64,000 nt of DNA from Microbacterium sp. W4I4 (GTDB taxonomy: Bacteria > Actinomycetota > Actinomycetes > Actinomycetales > Microbacteriaceae), in assembly GCF_030816235.1 (NCBI RefSeq), contig NZ_JAUSXT010000001.1, positions 2,170,001 through 2,234,000 on the forward strand, given 5' to 3'. The position numbers were made by a program, and so were the translations under genes. The notes under the pieces are model-generated. The model was not told the DNA's origin and made no database searches. It worked only from the letters and a program-made list of their open reading frames with translations. Below, one piece after another: positions 15,367-24,252 of the stretch (position 1 is the first letter of the stretch; every line of letters begins with the position of its first letter).

Positions 15367-17568
15367 ATGACCCCTCCCACCCCGTACCTCGATCGCGCCG
15401 GCCTGCAGGTCGCGACACCGATCGCCGACTTCGCCGAGGAATCTCTGACGGATGCCGGCATCGATGCCGACGCGTTCTGGAGCGGCGTCGCCGATCTCGT
15501 CCACGACCTCGGCCCCCGCAACGCCGACCTGCTGCGCGTCCGCGATGAGCTGCAGGCGCGCATCGATGAGCACCACCGCGCGAACCCGGGTCGTCCGGAC
15601 TCGAAGGCATACCGCGAGTTCCTCACCGAGATCGGGTACCTCGCCGACGAGCCCGAATGGGTCCCTGAGCCTGTCGAAGGGCGGATCACCACCGAGAACG
15701 TCGATCCCGAGATCGCCACGACCGCCGGCCCGCAGCTGGTGGTGCCTCTGCTGAACGCGCGCTTCGCGCTGAACGCCGCGAACGCCCGCTGGGGCTCGCT
15801 GTACGACGCGCTGTACGGAACGGATGCCATCCCCCACACCGCGACGCTCGCACCCACCCGCGGGTACAACGCCGCCCGCGGCGCCGAGGTCATCGCCCGC
15901 GGCCGGGCGCTGCTCGACGAGATCGCTCCTCTCACCTCCAGTTCAGAAGCGGAGGCCTCGCACACGGATGCCACCGCCTACCGCGTCGACGCCGAGGGCC
16001 TCGTCGTGGAGACCGCCGACGGCATCCGTCGCCTCGCCGATCCCGAGACGTTCGCCGGGCACACCGGCGACGCCGCCGCCCCGACCGCGGTCCTGCTGCG
16101 CCACCACGGGCTGCACGCCGAGATCGTCATCGATCGCGAGGGCGCGATCGGGCGGACGGATGCCGCCGGCGTGCAGGACATCGTCCTGGAGTCGGCGATC
16201 ACGACCATCATCGACCTGGAGGACTCCGTCGCCGCGGTCGACGCCGACGACAAGGCGCTCGGCTACCGCAACTGGCGCGGCCTGATGGACGGCACCCTGA
16301 CCGAGGAGGTCAGCAAGGGCGGGCAGACGTTCACCCGCAGCCTGGCCGAGGACCGCACGTACACCGGCCGCGACGGCTCAGACCTCACCCTTCCGGGTCG
16401 TTCGGTGCTGTTCGTGCGCAATGTCGGTCATCTGATGCGCACGGATGCCGTGCTCGACCGCGACGGCGAGGAGATCTACGAGGGCATCCTGGATGCCATC
16501 ATGACCGCGCTCGGCTCGCTGCCGGAGCTGACCGGCGCGAACCGCGGCGCCAACAGCCGCACGGGATCGATGTACATCGTGAAGCCGAAGATGCACGGAC
16601 CTTCCGAGGTCGCCTTCACGGCCGAGCTCTTCGGCCGCGTCGAGCAGCTGCTCGGGCTGCCCGAGCGCACGATCAAGGTCGGGATCATGGACGAGGAGCG
16701 GCGCACGTCGGCGAATCTCGCGGCGGCGATCGCCGCGGCATCCGACCGGGTGGTCTTCATCAACACCGGGTTCCTCGACCGCACCGGCGACGAGATCCAC
16801 ACCTCGATGCACGCCGGCCCCTTCCTGCCGAAGGCGGGCATCAAGGCGCAGCCGTTCATGCAGACCTACGAGGACCGCAACGTCGCGATCGGGCTGGCCG
16901 CAGGCCTGGACGGACGCGCGCAGATCGGCAAGGGCATGTGGGCGATGCCGGATCTGATGCACGACATGCTCGACCAGAAGATCTTTCATGTGCGCTCCGG
17001 CGCATCCACCGCCTGGGTGCCGTCGCCGACCGCCGCGACCCTGCACGCCCTGCACTACCACCAGCTCGATCCGTTCACCGTGCGCCCCTCGCTGCCGGCA
17101 TACGATCCGGCGTCGGTGGACGTGCTGCTGCAGCCGCCGCTGGCCGGGCCGGGCGAGCTCACGGAAGAGGTCGTCGCTACCGAGCTCGACAACAACGTGC
17201 AGTCGATCCTCGGCTACGTGGTGCGGTGGATCGATCAGGGCATCGGATGCTCGAAGGTGCCCGACATCCACGGCATCGCCCTCATGGAGGACCGTGCGAC
17301 GCTGCGCATCTCGAGCCAGCTGCTGGCGAACTGGCTGCTGCACGGCGTGATCACCGAGGCTCAGGTGGATGCCGCGCTGGCCCGACTCGCGCCGGTGGTC
17401 GACGAGCAGAATGCCGGGGATGCCGCGTATGAGCCGCTGACGCCGGACGGCGTCGCCTACACGGCCGCCCGCCGGCTCATCCTGGAGGGCGCGAGCCAGC
17501 CCAGCGGCTACACCGAGCCCCTCCTGCACGCGCTGCGCCGCGAGAAGAAGGCGCAGCAGGCGGACTAA
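15367..17568 (+). CDS. glcB: Malate synthase G
   Basis: 733 residues, close to the usual 720-730 of the G isoform. It condenses glyoxylate with acetyl-CoA to malate. Signatures include [21 protein letters not shown], a TIM-barrel core with [16 protein letters not shown], and the C-terminal [25 protein letters not shown] precedes the ATG at 15367. An 8-residue insertion (VPEPVEG, residues about 99-105) is encoded by a REP-like repeat in a loop before [11 protein letters not shown]. It is divergent from an IclR gene that probably controls it. Confidence 0.95.
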   Translation: MTPPTPYLDRAGLQVATPIADFAEESLTDAGIDADAFWSGVADLVHDLGPRNADLLRVRDELQARIDEHHRANPGRPDSKAYREFLTEIGYLADEPEWVPEPVEGRITTENVDPEIATTAGPQLVVPLLNARFALNAANARWGSLYDALYGTDAIPHTATLAPTRGYNAARGAEVIARGRALLDEIAPLTSSSEAEASHTDATAYRVDAEGLVVETADGIRRLADPETFAGHTGDAAAPTAVLLRHHGLHAEIVIDREGAIGRTDAAGVQDIVLESAITTIIDLEDSVAAVDADDKALGYRNWRGLMDGTLTEEVSKGGQTFTRSLAEDRTYTGRDGSDLTLPGRSVLFVRNVGHLMRTDAVLDRDGEEIYEGILDAIMTALGSLPELTGANRGANSRTGSMYIVKPKMHGPSEVAFTAELFGRVEQLLGLPERTIKVGIMDEERRTSANLAAAIAAASDRVVFINTGFLDRTGDEIHTSMHAGPFLPKAGIKAQPFMQTYEDRNVAIGLAAGLDGRAQIGKGMWAMPDLMHDMLDQKIFHVRSGASTAWVPSPTAATLHALHYHQLDPFTVRPSLPAYDPASVDVLLQPPLAGPGELTEEVVATELDNNVQSILGYVVRWIDQGIGCSKVPDIHGIALMEDRATLRISSQLLANWLLHGVITEAQVDAALARLAPVVDEQNAGDAAYEPLTPDGVAYTAARRLILEGASQPSGYTEPLLHALRREKKAQQAD
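15663..15681. repeat. 19-base REP-like repeat inside malate synthase G
   Basis: CCCTGAGCCTGTCGAAGGG, 18 of 19 bases identical to the copy at 2543-2561. Read in frame it adds PEPVEG to the protein without breaking the frame. Confidence 0.75.
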
Positions 17569-17600
17569 CCCCGCGCGCCCACCTCGCATCCACCACCGCC

Positions 17601-17680
17601 GGGCCACCAAGCAACGCGCGAGCCACCAGGCAACATCGCGTCGATTGCCTGGTGGCTCGACGCTTGCCTGGTGGCTCGCG
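17601..17680. terminator. Double-hairpin element with GCCACCAGGCAA arms
   Basis: Arm 17617-17633 (CGCGAGCCACCAGGCAA) is perfectly complementary to 17664-17680, and a shorter inverted copy lies between them at 17644-17659. A degenerate direct copy (GGCCACCAAGCAA) precedes at 17602-17614. It lies between the convergent malate synthase and aldehyde dehydrogenase genes. A related element is at 23503-23583. Confidence 0.6.
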
Positions 17681-17696
17681 GGTGTGGAGAGGGAAC

Positions 17697-19169
17697 TCAG
17701 CCGTCGACGGACTGCGGCACGCCCAGCGGGTTGTCGTCGCGCAGCGGTGCGGGCAGCAGCGCGGCGGGGAAGTTCTGGAACGCGACCGGGCGCAGGAACC
17801 GGGTGATGGATGCCGTGCCCACCGCGGTCGTGCTGGGTGCCGTGGTCGCCGGGTACGGGCCGCCGTGCTGCTGGGCTCCCGTGACGGAGACGCCGGTGGG
17901 CCACTGGTTCCACAGCACCCGGCCGGCGCGGTCGGCGAGCGCAGGCACCAGGGTGCGCGCGAGCGCGAGGTCGGCATCCGTCTCGTCCGCGACGAGAGTG
18001 GCGGTCAGCTGCCCCTCCAGTCCGCGCGCGACGCGCTCCAGGTCGGCGGCATCCTCATAGGTGACGACCAGGCCGGCCGGACCGAAGACCTCGGTCACGA
18101 TCCCCTCGGGGTCATCGAGCAGCGCGTCGACGCTGGTCAGCAGCAGGGTGAGCTCGGGTTCGGCGGAGCGGCTGGCGGCACCGTCGCGCAGCACGGTCAC
18201 CGCATCGTGGGAGGCGAGCTCCTCGAGCCCGGACACGAAGCCGCTCTGGATACGGTCGTTCAGCATGGGCGCTCCGGCGGGAACGTCAGCGCCGCGCAGC
18301 GCGTCGATGATGTCGGATCCGGTGGGCACGAGCAGCACACCCGGCTTGGTGCACAGCTGGCCCTGACTGCCGGTGACCGAGGCGATGTAGCCCTCGGCGA
18401 TCTCGGTGGCGCGGTGGGCGGCGGCATCCGGGGCGACGAACGCGGGGTTCACGCTGCCGAGCTCGCCGTAGAAGGGGATCGGCTCGGGGCGCGCGTTGGC
18501 GATGTCGAACAGGGCGCGACCGCCGGGGATCGACCCGGTGAACGAGGCGACCTTGATGGCCGGGTTCTTCAGCGCCTCGACGCCGTTCTGGGTGCCGTGG
18601 ATGACGAGGAGCAGGTCGGCGGGTGCTCCGGCATCCACTGCCGCCCGAGCGATCACGGCCGCGGTCGCATCGGACAGGCGCGGGTGGCCCGAGTGCGCCT
18701 TGACGAGCACGGCGTTGCCGGCGGCGAGCGCCGCCGCGGTGTCGCCGCCGGCGACCGAGAACGCGAACGGGAAGTTGCTGGCCGCGAAGACCAGCGCAGG
18801 GCCGATCGGGATGAGCATGCGGCGCAGGTCGGGGCGCGGAGCGCCCATGGGCCATTCGGCGTCGGGACGGTCGATGCGGGCGTCGAGGTAGGCGCCGTTC
18901 TCGACGACGTCCGCGAACAGGCGCAGCTGGAAGGTGGTGCGCTTCAGCTCGCCCGCCAGGCGAGGCTGGGCGAGCGCGGTCTCCTGCTGCGCGATCTCGA
19001 TGAGCTCACCGCCGGCGGCGTCGAGCGCGTCGGCGATCGCGCGCATCACGGCGGCCCGCTCGGCGGGACCGGTGGCGGCCCAGGCGGCGGATGCCGCGGC
19101 GACCCGGCTCACTGCCTCGGCGGCCGGAATGCTCGCGGTCGGGGTGCTGGGGGTCAAGGTCTCGGGCAT
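17697..19169 (-). CDS. Aldehyde dehydrogenase, 2-ketoglutarate-semialdehyde dehydrogenase type
   Basis: 490 residues. Catalytic C273 in GSQGQLCTKPG and general-base E236 in FYGELGS. The segment FAASNFPFAFSVAGGDTAAALAAGN followed by LVKAHSGHPRLSD is characteristic of the NADP-dependent 2-ketoglutaric-semialdehyde dehydrogenases of sugar-acid pathways, which oxidise the semialdehyde to 2-ketoglutarate. AGGAGGAG precedes the ATG at 19169, so the open frame upstream to 19232 is not used. It is divergent from an IclR gene and its partners at 20.2-23.5 kb. Confidence 0.88.
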   Translation of the reverse strand: MPETLTPSTPTASIPAAEAVSRVAAASAAWAATGPAERAAVMRAIADALDAAGGELIEIAQQETALAQPRLAGELKRTTFQLRLFADVVENGAYLDARIDRPDAEWPMGAPRPDLRRMLIPIGPALVFAASNFPFAFSVAGGDTAAALAAGNAVLVKAHSGHPRLSDATAAVIARAAVDAGAPADLLLVIHGTQNGVEALKNPAIKVASFTGSIPGGRALFDIANARPEPIPFYGELGSVNPAFVAPDAAAHRATEIAEGYIASVTGSQGQLCTKPGVLLVPTGSDIIDALRGADVPAGAPMLNDRIQSGFVSGLEELASHDAVTVLRDGAASRSAEPELTLLLTSVDALLDDPEGIVTEVFGPAGLVVTYEDAADLERVARGLEGQLTATLVADETDADLALARTLVPALADRAGRVLWNQWPTGVSVTGAQQHGGPYPATTAPSTTAVGTASITRFLRPVAFQNFPAALLPAPLRDDNPLGVPQSVDG

Positions 19170-19243
19170 TGCTCCTCCTGTCGACGGCGGCGCCTTCGCG
19201 CGCGCGTCATTGGCTCGTACCCCATTCAACACGCGTCGGCGGT

Positions 19244-19249
19244 TAGACT
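19244..19249 (+). promoter_or_regulatory. -10 box TAGACT of the second IclR gene
   Basis: TAGACT followed by six bases and the ATG at 19256, with no ribosome binding site: a leaderless arrangement. Confidence 0.5.
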
Positions 19250-19255
19250 CTCCCC

Positions 19256-20032
19256 ATGGGTTCCGATGAGCGGAGCACTCCGCGCTCCATGATCGGTCGG
19301 GTGACGGCTGTCCTCGGCACGTTCACCGCCGAGGAGCCGATGCTCGGCGTGAACGACATCGCCCGCCGCACGGGCCTGGCGAAGTCGGTGACCTCGCGCA
19401 TCCTGGCCGAGCTCGTCGCGGCCGACTTCCTCGAGCGCACCGACCGCGGGCTGCGCGTCGGCATCCGCCTGTTCGAGCTGGGCGAGCTGGCACAGCGGTC
19501 GAAGGAGCTGCGGCAGCTGGCACTGGCGGCGATGGCCGATCTGCGGCAGGCGACCGGGATGACGGTGCAGCTGAGCGTGCTCAAGGGCGCCGACCAGATC
19601 TACGTCGAGATCCTGCGCGGCCGCGACCCCGACATGGTCATCCGATCCCGCGTCGGCGGCCGCGTTCCCGCGTACGCCACGGCGGGCGGCAAGGCCGTGC
19701 TGGCGCACGCGTCGGACGACCTCGTCGACCTCGCCATCCCCGTGGTCTTCCAGGCACTGGGCCCGGGGACCGTCCCCGATGAGGTGTCGCTGCGACGCCA
19801 GCTCGAGGCCGTCCGGACCGACGGCTATGCGCATGAGATCGAGGAGTCCAACCCGGGCGTCGAGTGCATCGCCTGCCCCATCGTGCGCGCCGATGGCACT
19901 CCGATCGCGGCGATCTCGGCATCCGGTCCGGCAGGGCGCATCGACATGGTCCGGATCGCACCGGCAGTGCGCATGGCCGCGCTGGGGTTGAACCGCCGCA
20001 TCCGCGCGAACCCCGCCTTCAGCACGCTCTGA
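19256..20032 (+). CDS. IclR-family regulator of the adjacent catabolic genes
   Basis: 258 residues. Winged helix MIGRVTAVLGTFTAEEPMLGVNDIARRTGLAKSVTSRILAEL, then the IclR effector domain (VPAYATAGGKAVLAHASDD; ESNPGVECIACPIV). It is divergent from the semialdehyde dehydrogenase gene and precedes the alcohol dehydrogenase, transporter and aldolase genes on its own strand, so it probably controls both sides. A candidate operator GTTCC-N7-GGAAC lies just after its stop. Confidence 0.9.
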   Translation: MGSDERSTPRSMIGRVTAVLGTFTAEEPMLGVNDIARRTGLAKSVTSRILAELVAADFLERTDRGLRVGIRLFELGELAQRSKELRQLALAAMADLRQATGMTVQLSVLKGADQIYVEILRGRDPDMVIRSRVGGRVPAYATAGGKAVLAHASDDLVDLAIPVVFQALGPGTVPDEVSLRRQLEAVRTDGYAHEIEESNPGVECIACPIVRADGTPIAAISASGPAGRIDMVRIAPAVRMAALGLNRRIRANPAFSTL

Positions 20033-20046
20033 CCCCCTGCCCAGGA

Positions 20047-20063
20047 GTTCCGATCAGTGGAAC
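20047..20063. promoter_or_regulatory. IclR-type operator candidate
   Basis: GTTCC-GATCAGT-GGAAC, an inverted repeat of the form common for IclR-family regulators, lies in the 163-base gap before the alcohol dehydrogenase gene. Confidence 0.45.
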
Positions 20064-20195
20064 CGATTTCTTCTTCGCGGCATCCGGCGTCTTACGGTTC
20101 CCAGATGTCATCCGACATCCGCTTCGCGCTCCCCGGGTAATCCGCCCGTCCGGCAGCGCCCGGACGCGGATTCACCGATCAACGAGGAGACGCCC

Positions 20196-21290
20196 GTGAA
20201 GGCGATGGTGATGCACGAGCCCGGCGCTGCGCTGGTGCTCGAGGATCTCGAACTCGACCAGCCCGGCCCCGGCGAGGTGCGCGTGCGCATCGAGGCAGCC
20301 GGCGTCTGCCACAGCGACGCCCACTACCTGTCGGGCGGGCTCCCCGCCCGCACCCCGATCGTGCTCGGCCACGAGGGCGCGGGCATCGTGGAGCAGGTCG
20401 GTGACGGCGTGACCTCCTTCAGCCCGGGCGACAAGGTCGTGCTCATGTGGCGTCCGCGCTGCGGCGAGTGCGAGTTCTGCCTGTCGGGCACGCCCGCGCA
20501 GTGCGCACTCGGCAAGGTGCACGGCCAGACCAACGGTCTGCTGCGCGGCGGCACCCGCCTCAGCCGCGACGGCGTCGAGTACCACCACCTGATGGGCGCA
20601 TCGTGCTTCGCCGAGCAGGTCGTCGTCTCGCAGGAGTCGCTCATCGCGATCGACGCCGACATCCCCTCCGAGATCGCCGCGATCGCCGGCTGCGCCGTGA
20701 TCACCGGCATGGGCACCGTGCTGAACCGGATGCCGGATCTGACGGGCAAGTCCATCGCGATCATCGGCGCCGGCGGCGTGGGCCTGTCGGCCGTCATCGC
20801 CGCCCAGCTCGTGGGCGCCGCGCAGATCATCGTCTCCGACGTGGTCGCATCGCGACTGGAGAAGGCCGTCGAGCTCGGCGCCACCCACACCATCGACTCC
20901 AGCGCCGAGGACTTCACCGCGCGCGTGCTCGAGATCACCGGCGGCGGCGCGCACTACGTGCTCGAGGCCATCGGCCGCCCCGCAACCGTGCGCGCCGGGT
21001 TCGAGGCGCTGCGCTCCAGCGGGACCCTGGTGATCGTCGGGTTGGGCGCGGCGGGCGAAGAACTCTCGATCCCGATCAACCCGCTCGTGCAGGGCGACCG
21101 CCGCGTCGTCGGCGCGCTCTACGGATCCTCGAACACTCCTGTGCAGCTGCCCGAGATCCTGCGCCTGTATCAGGCGGGGCGCCTGCCACTGGAACGGCTG
21201 CTCGACCGCACGTTCCGTCTCGACGAGGCCAACGAGGCGTTCGATCACCTGCTCACCGGCGCGGTGGGTCGCTCGATCCTCGTTCCCTGA
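20196..21290 (+). CDS. Zinc-dependent medium-chain alcohol dehydrogenase
   Basis: 364 residues with a GTG start preceded by GAGGAG. Catalytic zinc site GVCHSD and GHEGAG, structural zinc cluster CGECEFCLSGTPAQC, and NAD-binding IGAGGVGLSA. The overall form resembles the class III-like group acting on small alcohols or aldehyde adducts. In this cluster it probably interconverts an alcohol and the aldehyde made by the aldolase. A 17-base tandem duplication covers its stop codon. Confidence 0.92.
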   Translation: MKAMVMHEPGAALVLEDLELDQPGPGEVRVRIEAAGVCHSDAHYLSGGLPARTPIVLGHEGAGIVEQVGDGVTSFSPGDKVVLMWRPRCGECEFCLSGTPAQCALGKVHGQTNGLLRGGTRLSRDGVEYHHLMGASCFAEQVVVSQESLIAIDADIPSEIAAIAGCAVITGMGTVLNRMPDLTGKSIAIIGAGGVGLSAVIAAQLVGAAQIIVSDVVASRLEKAVELGATHTIDSSAEDFTARVLEITGGGAHYVLEAIGRPATVRAGFEALRSSGTLVIVGLGAAGEELSIPINPLVQGDRRVVGALYGSSNTPVQLPEILRLYQAGRLPLERLLDRTFRLDEANEAFDHLLTGAVGRSILVP

Positions 21291-21314
21291 ACTCCCTCGT
21301 TCCCTGAACTCCCT
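21281..21314. repeat. 17-base perfect tandem duplication at the adh stop codon
   Basis: CGTTCCCTGAACTCCCT at 21281-21297 is repeated exactly at 21298-21314. The first copy carries the stop codon of the alcohol dehydrogenase, so the duplication leaves the protein unchanged. Confidence 0.7.
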
Positions 21315-21366
21315 TCCACCCTCACCCGACTCCGTCAATACGACATACGCGATCAAAGGAGAGCGC

Positions 21367-22691
21367 ATGACCAGCACCATCGACGAGAACGCCTCGTCAC
21401 CCACCATCGAGGTCTCCGCGAAGGACCGGCGCCGCGCCCTGTGGGGCAGCGCGGTCGGCTCGACCATCGAGTGGTACGACTACTTCCTGTACGGCACGAT
21501 GGCCACCGCCGTCTTCAACCTGCACTTCTTCCCCAGTGAGGACAAGGTCGTCAGCTCGCTGCTGGCATTCGCCTCGTTCGCCCTGGCGTTCGTGGTGCGC
21601 CCCATCGGCGGCGTGATCTTCAGCCACGTCGGCGACCGGATCGGCCGCAAGAAGACCCTGGTGATCACCCTCAGCCTGATGGGCGTCGCGCCGCGATGCT
21701 CATGGGCGTGCTGCCCGACTACGCCGCGATCGGCGTCGGCGCTCCGATCCTGCTGACGCTGCTGCGTCTGGTGCAGGGTCTCGCCCTGGGCGGCGAGTGG
21801 GGCGGCGGTCTGCTGCTGGCCGTCGAGTACGCGCCGAAGAACCGTCGCGGCTTCTACGGTGCGGTGCCGCAACTCGGCGCCCTGCTGGGTCTCGCGCTCG
21901 GAAACATCGTCACCATCGGCGCCCGCGCGGTCTTCCCCGAAGAGGCGTTCACGTCCTTCGGATGGCGCATCCCGTTCCTGCTCTCCGGCGTGCTGCTGGT
22001 CGTGGGCCTGTGGATCCGCGCCCGCATCGACGAGACCCCGTCGTTCCGCAAGGTGCGTGCCGAGGGCACCACCCAGAAGCTCCCCATCGCCACGGTGCTC
22101 AAGCACCACTGGCGCGAGGTCCTGATCTCCACCGGCGCCAAGTTCGTCGAGACGAGCACGTTCTTCATCTTCGCCACGTTCTCGCTCTCGTACGCGGCGA
22201 GCTTCGGATACGACTTCGGCGCGGTGCTCGCGTTCGTGCTGGTCGGTGCCATCATCGGCATCGGCGGGATGCTGTTCTACGGAGCGCTCTCCGACCGGAT
22301 CGGCCGCAAGAAGGTGTTCCTGGGCGGCTCGATCGCCGTGGCGATCTTCATCTTCCCGTACATGGCGATGCTCTCCAGCGGAAACCTGTGGGTGGCCGGC
22401 GCGGCGATCGTCATCTCGTTCGCGGTCATCTGGCCGAGCTACGGCTCACTGATCGGCACCGTGCTGGCCGAGAACTTCGCCCCCGAGATCCGCTACACCG
22501 GAGCCTCGCTGGGCTACCAGGTGGGTGCGGCGATCGTCGGCGGGCCCGCACCGCTGATCGCAACGGCTCTGCTGGCCGCGTTCATGGGCAGCTGGATCCC
22601 GGTGGCGCTGTTCGTGGTGTTCTGCGCGATCATCGGGTTCATCTCGGTCGCCTTCGTGAAGGTGCGCCACAACGAGGAGCTCGATGTCTGA
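21367..22691 (+). pseudogene. MHS-family MFS transporter, interrupted by a frameshift
   Basis: The N-terminal part (IEWYDYFLYGTMATAVFNLHFFPSED ... GDRIGRKKT) reads in one frame to about 21690. The rest (MLMGVLPDYAAIGVGAPILLTLLRLVQGLALGGEWGG onwards) reads in another to 22691. Joined they make one 12-segment metabolite:H+ symporter of about 441 residues. Between GTCGCG and CCGCGATG one base is missing relative to the expected V-A-T-A-M-L reading. This is either a true inactivating deletion or a sequencing error in a GC-rich run. The rest of the gene shows no decay. The downstream aldolase overlaps it by 8 bases. Confidence 0.85.
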
Positions 22692-23484
22692 GCTGTCTCC
22701 CGCTGAGCCGTTCACGGCCGAGCAGACCTTGGCACCCCGGGTGGGCGCCTGGGTCACGCTCGACGCGATCGTCGCGACCGAGCAGATCGCCCGCGCGGGC
22801 TTCGACTACGTGTGCGTGGACGGGCAGCACGGTCTGCTCGGCTACGACGCGCAGGTGCGCGCGCTGATCGCGATCGCGGCCGGCGGTGCGATGCCGTTCG
22901 CACGGGTGTCGACGAACAGCGCCGCCGAGATCGGCCGGGTGCTGGATGCCGGTGCCCGTGGCGTGATCGTGCCGCTGATCGACACCGCCGATGAGGCGCG
23001 CGCGGCGGCCGAGGCTGCCCGCTATCCCACATCCGGCGGCGTCCGCTCGTACGGTCCGATGCGTCTGGGCCCGCACTTCGGTGCGACTCCGGAGCAGACG
23101 GATGCCGCGGTCACGGTGCTCGCGATGATCGAGACGGCGTCGGCTCTGGTGGAGCTGGATGCCATCCTCGACGTCGACGGGATCGACGGCGTCTATGTGG
23201 GCCCGTACGACCTGTCGCTCGCGCTGGGCGCGCGGGTGCCGTTCGAGGATGCGATCCTGCCGCGGCTGGATGCCGAGCTGGAGCGCATCGCGGCCGCTGC
23301 CGCCGCACGCGGCAAGATCGCGGGCGTGCACTGCGCCGACGGCGCGCAGGCCGCGCGGCGTGCGGAGCAGGGGTTCACGTTCCTCACGGCGGCGACGGAT
23401 GTGTCGTCGCTGCGGGCGGACATGGCGCTGCAGCTGGCGGATGCCCACGGCGCGAAGGTCGCGAGCGGCGCCCGCGCGTACTGA
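22684..23484 (+). CDS. HpcH/HpaI-family aldolase
   Basis: 266 residues. HpaI signatures: VGAWVTLDAIVATEQIARAGFDYVCVDGQHGL, VRVSTNS-type loop, GVIVPLIDTADEA, and the C-terminal DVDGIDGVYVGPYDLSLALG. These class II aldolases split 2-keto-3-deoxy acids to pyruvate plus an aldehyde. It overlaps the transporter gene, so it belongs to the same operon. With the dehydrogenases nearby it fits degradation of a sugar acid or related diacid; the exact substrate is not readable. Confidence 0.9.
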   Translation: MSELSPAEPFTAEQTLAPRVGAWVTLDAIVATEQIARAGFDYVCVDGQHGLLGYDAQVRALIAIAAGGAMPFARVSTNSAAEIGRVLDAGARGVIVPLIDTADEARAAAEAARYPTSGGVRSYGPMRLGPHFGATPEQTDAAVTVLAMIETASALVELDAILDVDGIDGVYVGPYDLSLALGARVPFEDAILPRLDAELERIAAAAAARGKIAGVHCADGAQAARRAEQGFTFLTAATDVSSLRADMALQLADAHGAKVASGARAY

Positions 23485-23502
23485 TCACCTCCACCTCCAC
23501 CG

Positions 23503-23583
23503 CCGGGCCACCACGCAACCCGCGAGCCACCAAGCAGCAACGCGACGATTGCGTGGTGGCTCGGCGGTTGCGTGGTGGCCCGG
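23503..23583. terminator. Double-hairpin element with GCCACCACGCAA arms
   Basis: A perfect 18-base stem (CCGGGCCACCACGCAACC at 23503-23520, complement at 23566-23583) encloses a second, imperfect pair (CGAGCCACCAAGCA versus TGCGTGGTGGCTCG). It lies between the convergent aldolase and acetyltransferase genes and is related to the element at 17601-17680. The remaining 23584-23655 shows nothing else. Confidence 0.6.
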
Positions 23584-23655
23584 GGTCAGTCTCGCTGCCT
23601 CGAGCTGCGCTAGGGCATGGCAGCGGCCGCGCGCCACAGCATCCGCGCGTCGGCG

Positions 23656-24225
23656 TCAGTCCGGAACGGAACGCACCACGCGCGCGGGCGAGCCCACCAC
23701 GATCGCCCCGGCGGGGACGTCCTTCGTCACGACGGATGCCGCACCCAGCACGGCATCATCGCCGACGGTCACGCCGGGGAGGATCGTGACGTTTGCCCCG
23801 ACCCAGACGTTGCGGCCGAGGAGCACGGGCGCCGGGTGCATGTCGGCCCGGCGGCTGGGCGCGAGGTCGTGGTTGAGGGTCGCGATGACGGCGTTGTGGC
23901 CGATCAGGCAGTCGTCGCCGATCGTGATGCCGCCCTGGTCCTGGAAGCGGCATCCGGAGTTGATGAAGACCCGCTCGCCGATGCGGATGTTCTTGCCGAA
24001 GTCGGAGGCGAACGGCGGGAACACCGTGACCGTCTCGGCCACGGGTCGGCCGATCAGCTCGGCGAGGAGTTCGCGCACACGCGCCGGCTCGTGGTAACCG
24101 CCGTTGAGCTCCGCGGTGATGCGCAGGGCCTCCTGGCTGGTGGCGTGCATCACGGTATGCAGCGGTGACGCTCCGGTGATGGTCTCGCCCGAATCCAGGG
24201 CGTCCAGCAGATCCTGCAGCTCCAT
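23656..24225 (-). CDS. Maltose/galactoside O-acetyltransferase family (hexapeptide repeat)
   Basis: 189 residues, the usual length. An N-terminal helical cap is followed by left-handed beta-helix hexapeptides (IRIGERVFINSGCRF, ITIGDDCLIGHNAVIATLNHD with the catalytic-type His, VTILPGVTVGDDAVLGAASVVTKDVPAG). It transfers acetyl from acetyl-CoA to a sugar hydroxyl. It ends the leftward stretch after panB with a 28-base gap and may be co-transcribed with the pantothenate genes, though not functionally linked. Confidence 0.9.
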   Translation of the reverse strand: MELQDLLDALDSGETITGASPLHTVMHATSQEALRITAELNGGYHEPARVRELLAELIGRPVAETVTVFPPFASDFGKNIRIGERVFINSGCRFQDQGGITIGDDCLIGHNAVIATLNHDLAPSRRADMHPAPVLLGRNVWVGANVTILPGVTVGDDAVLGAASVVTKDVPAGAIVVGSPARVVRSVPD

Positions 24226-24252
24226 GCTCGCCAGGCTACTTGCTCACACGGC

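Noticed and set aside
21690-21700. Programmed ribosomal frameshift in the MHS transporter
   Set aside because: No slippery heptamer or downstream structure is evident and other members of the family are single-frame; a plain deletion or read error is simpler.
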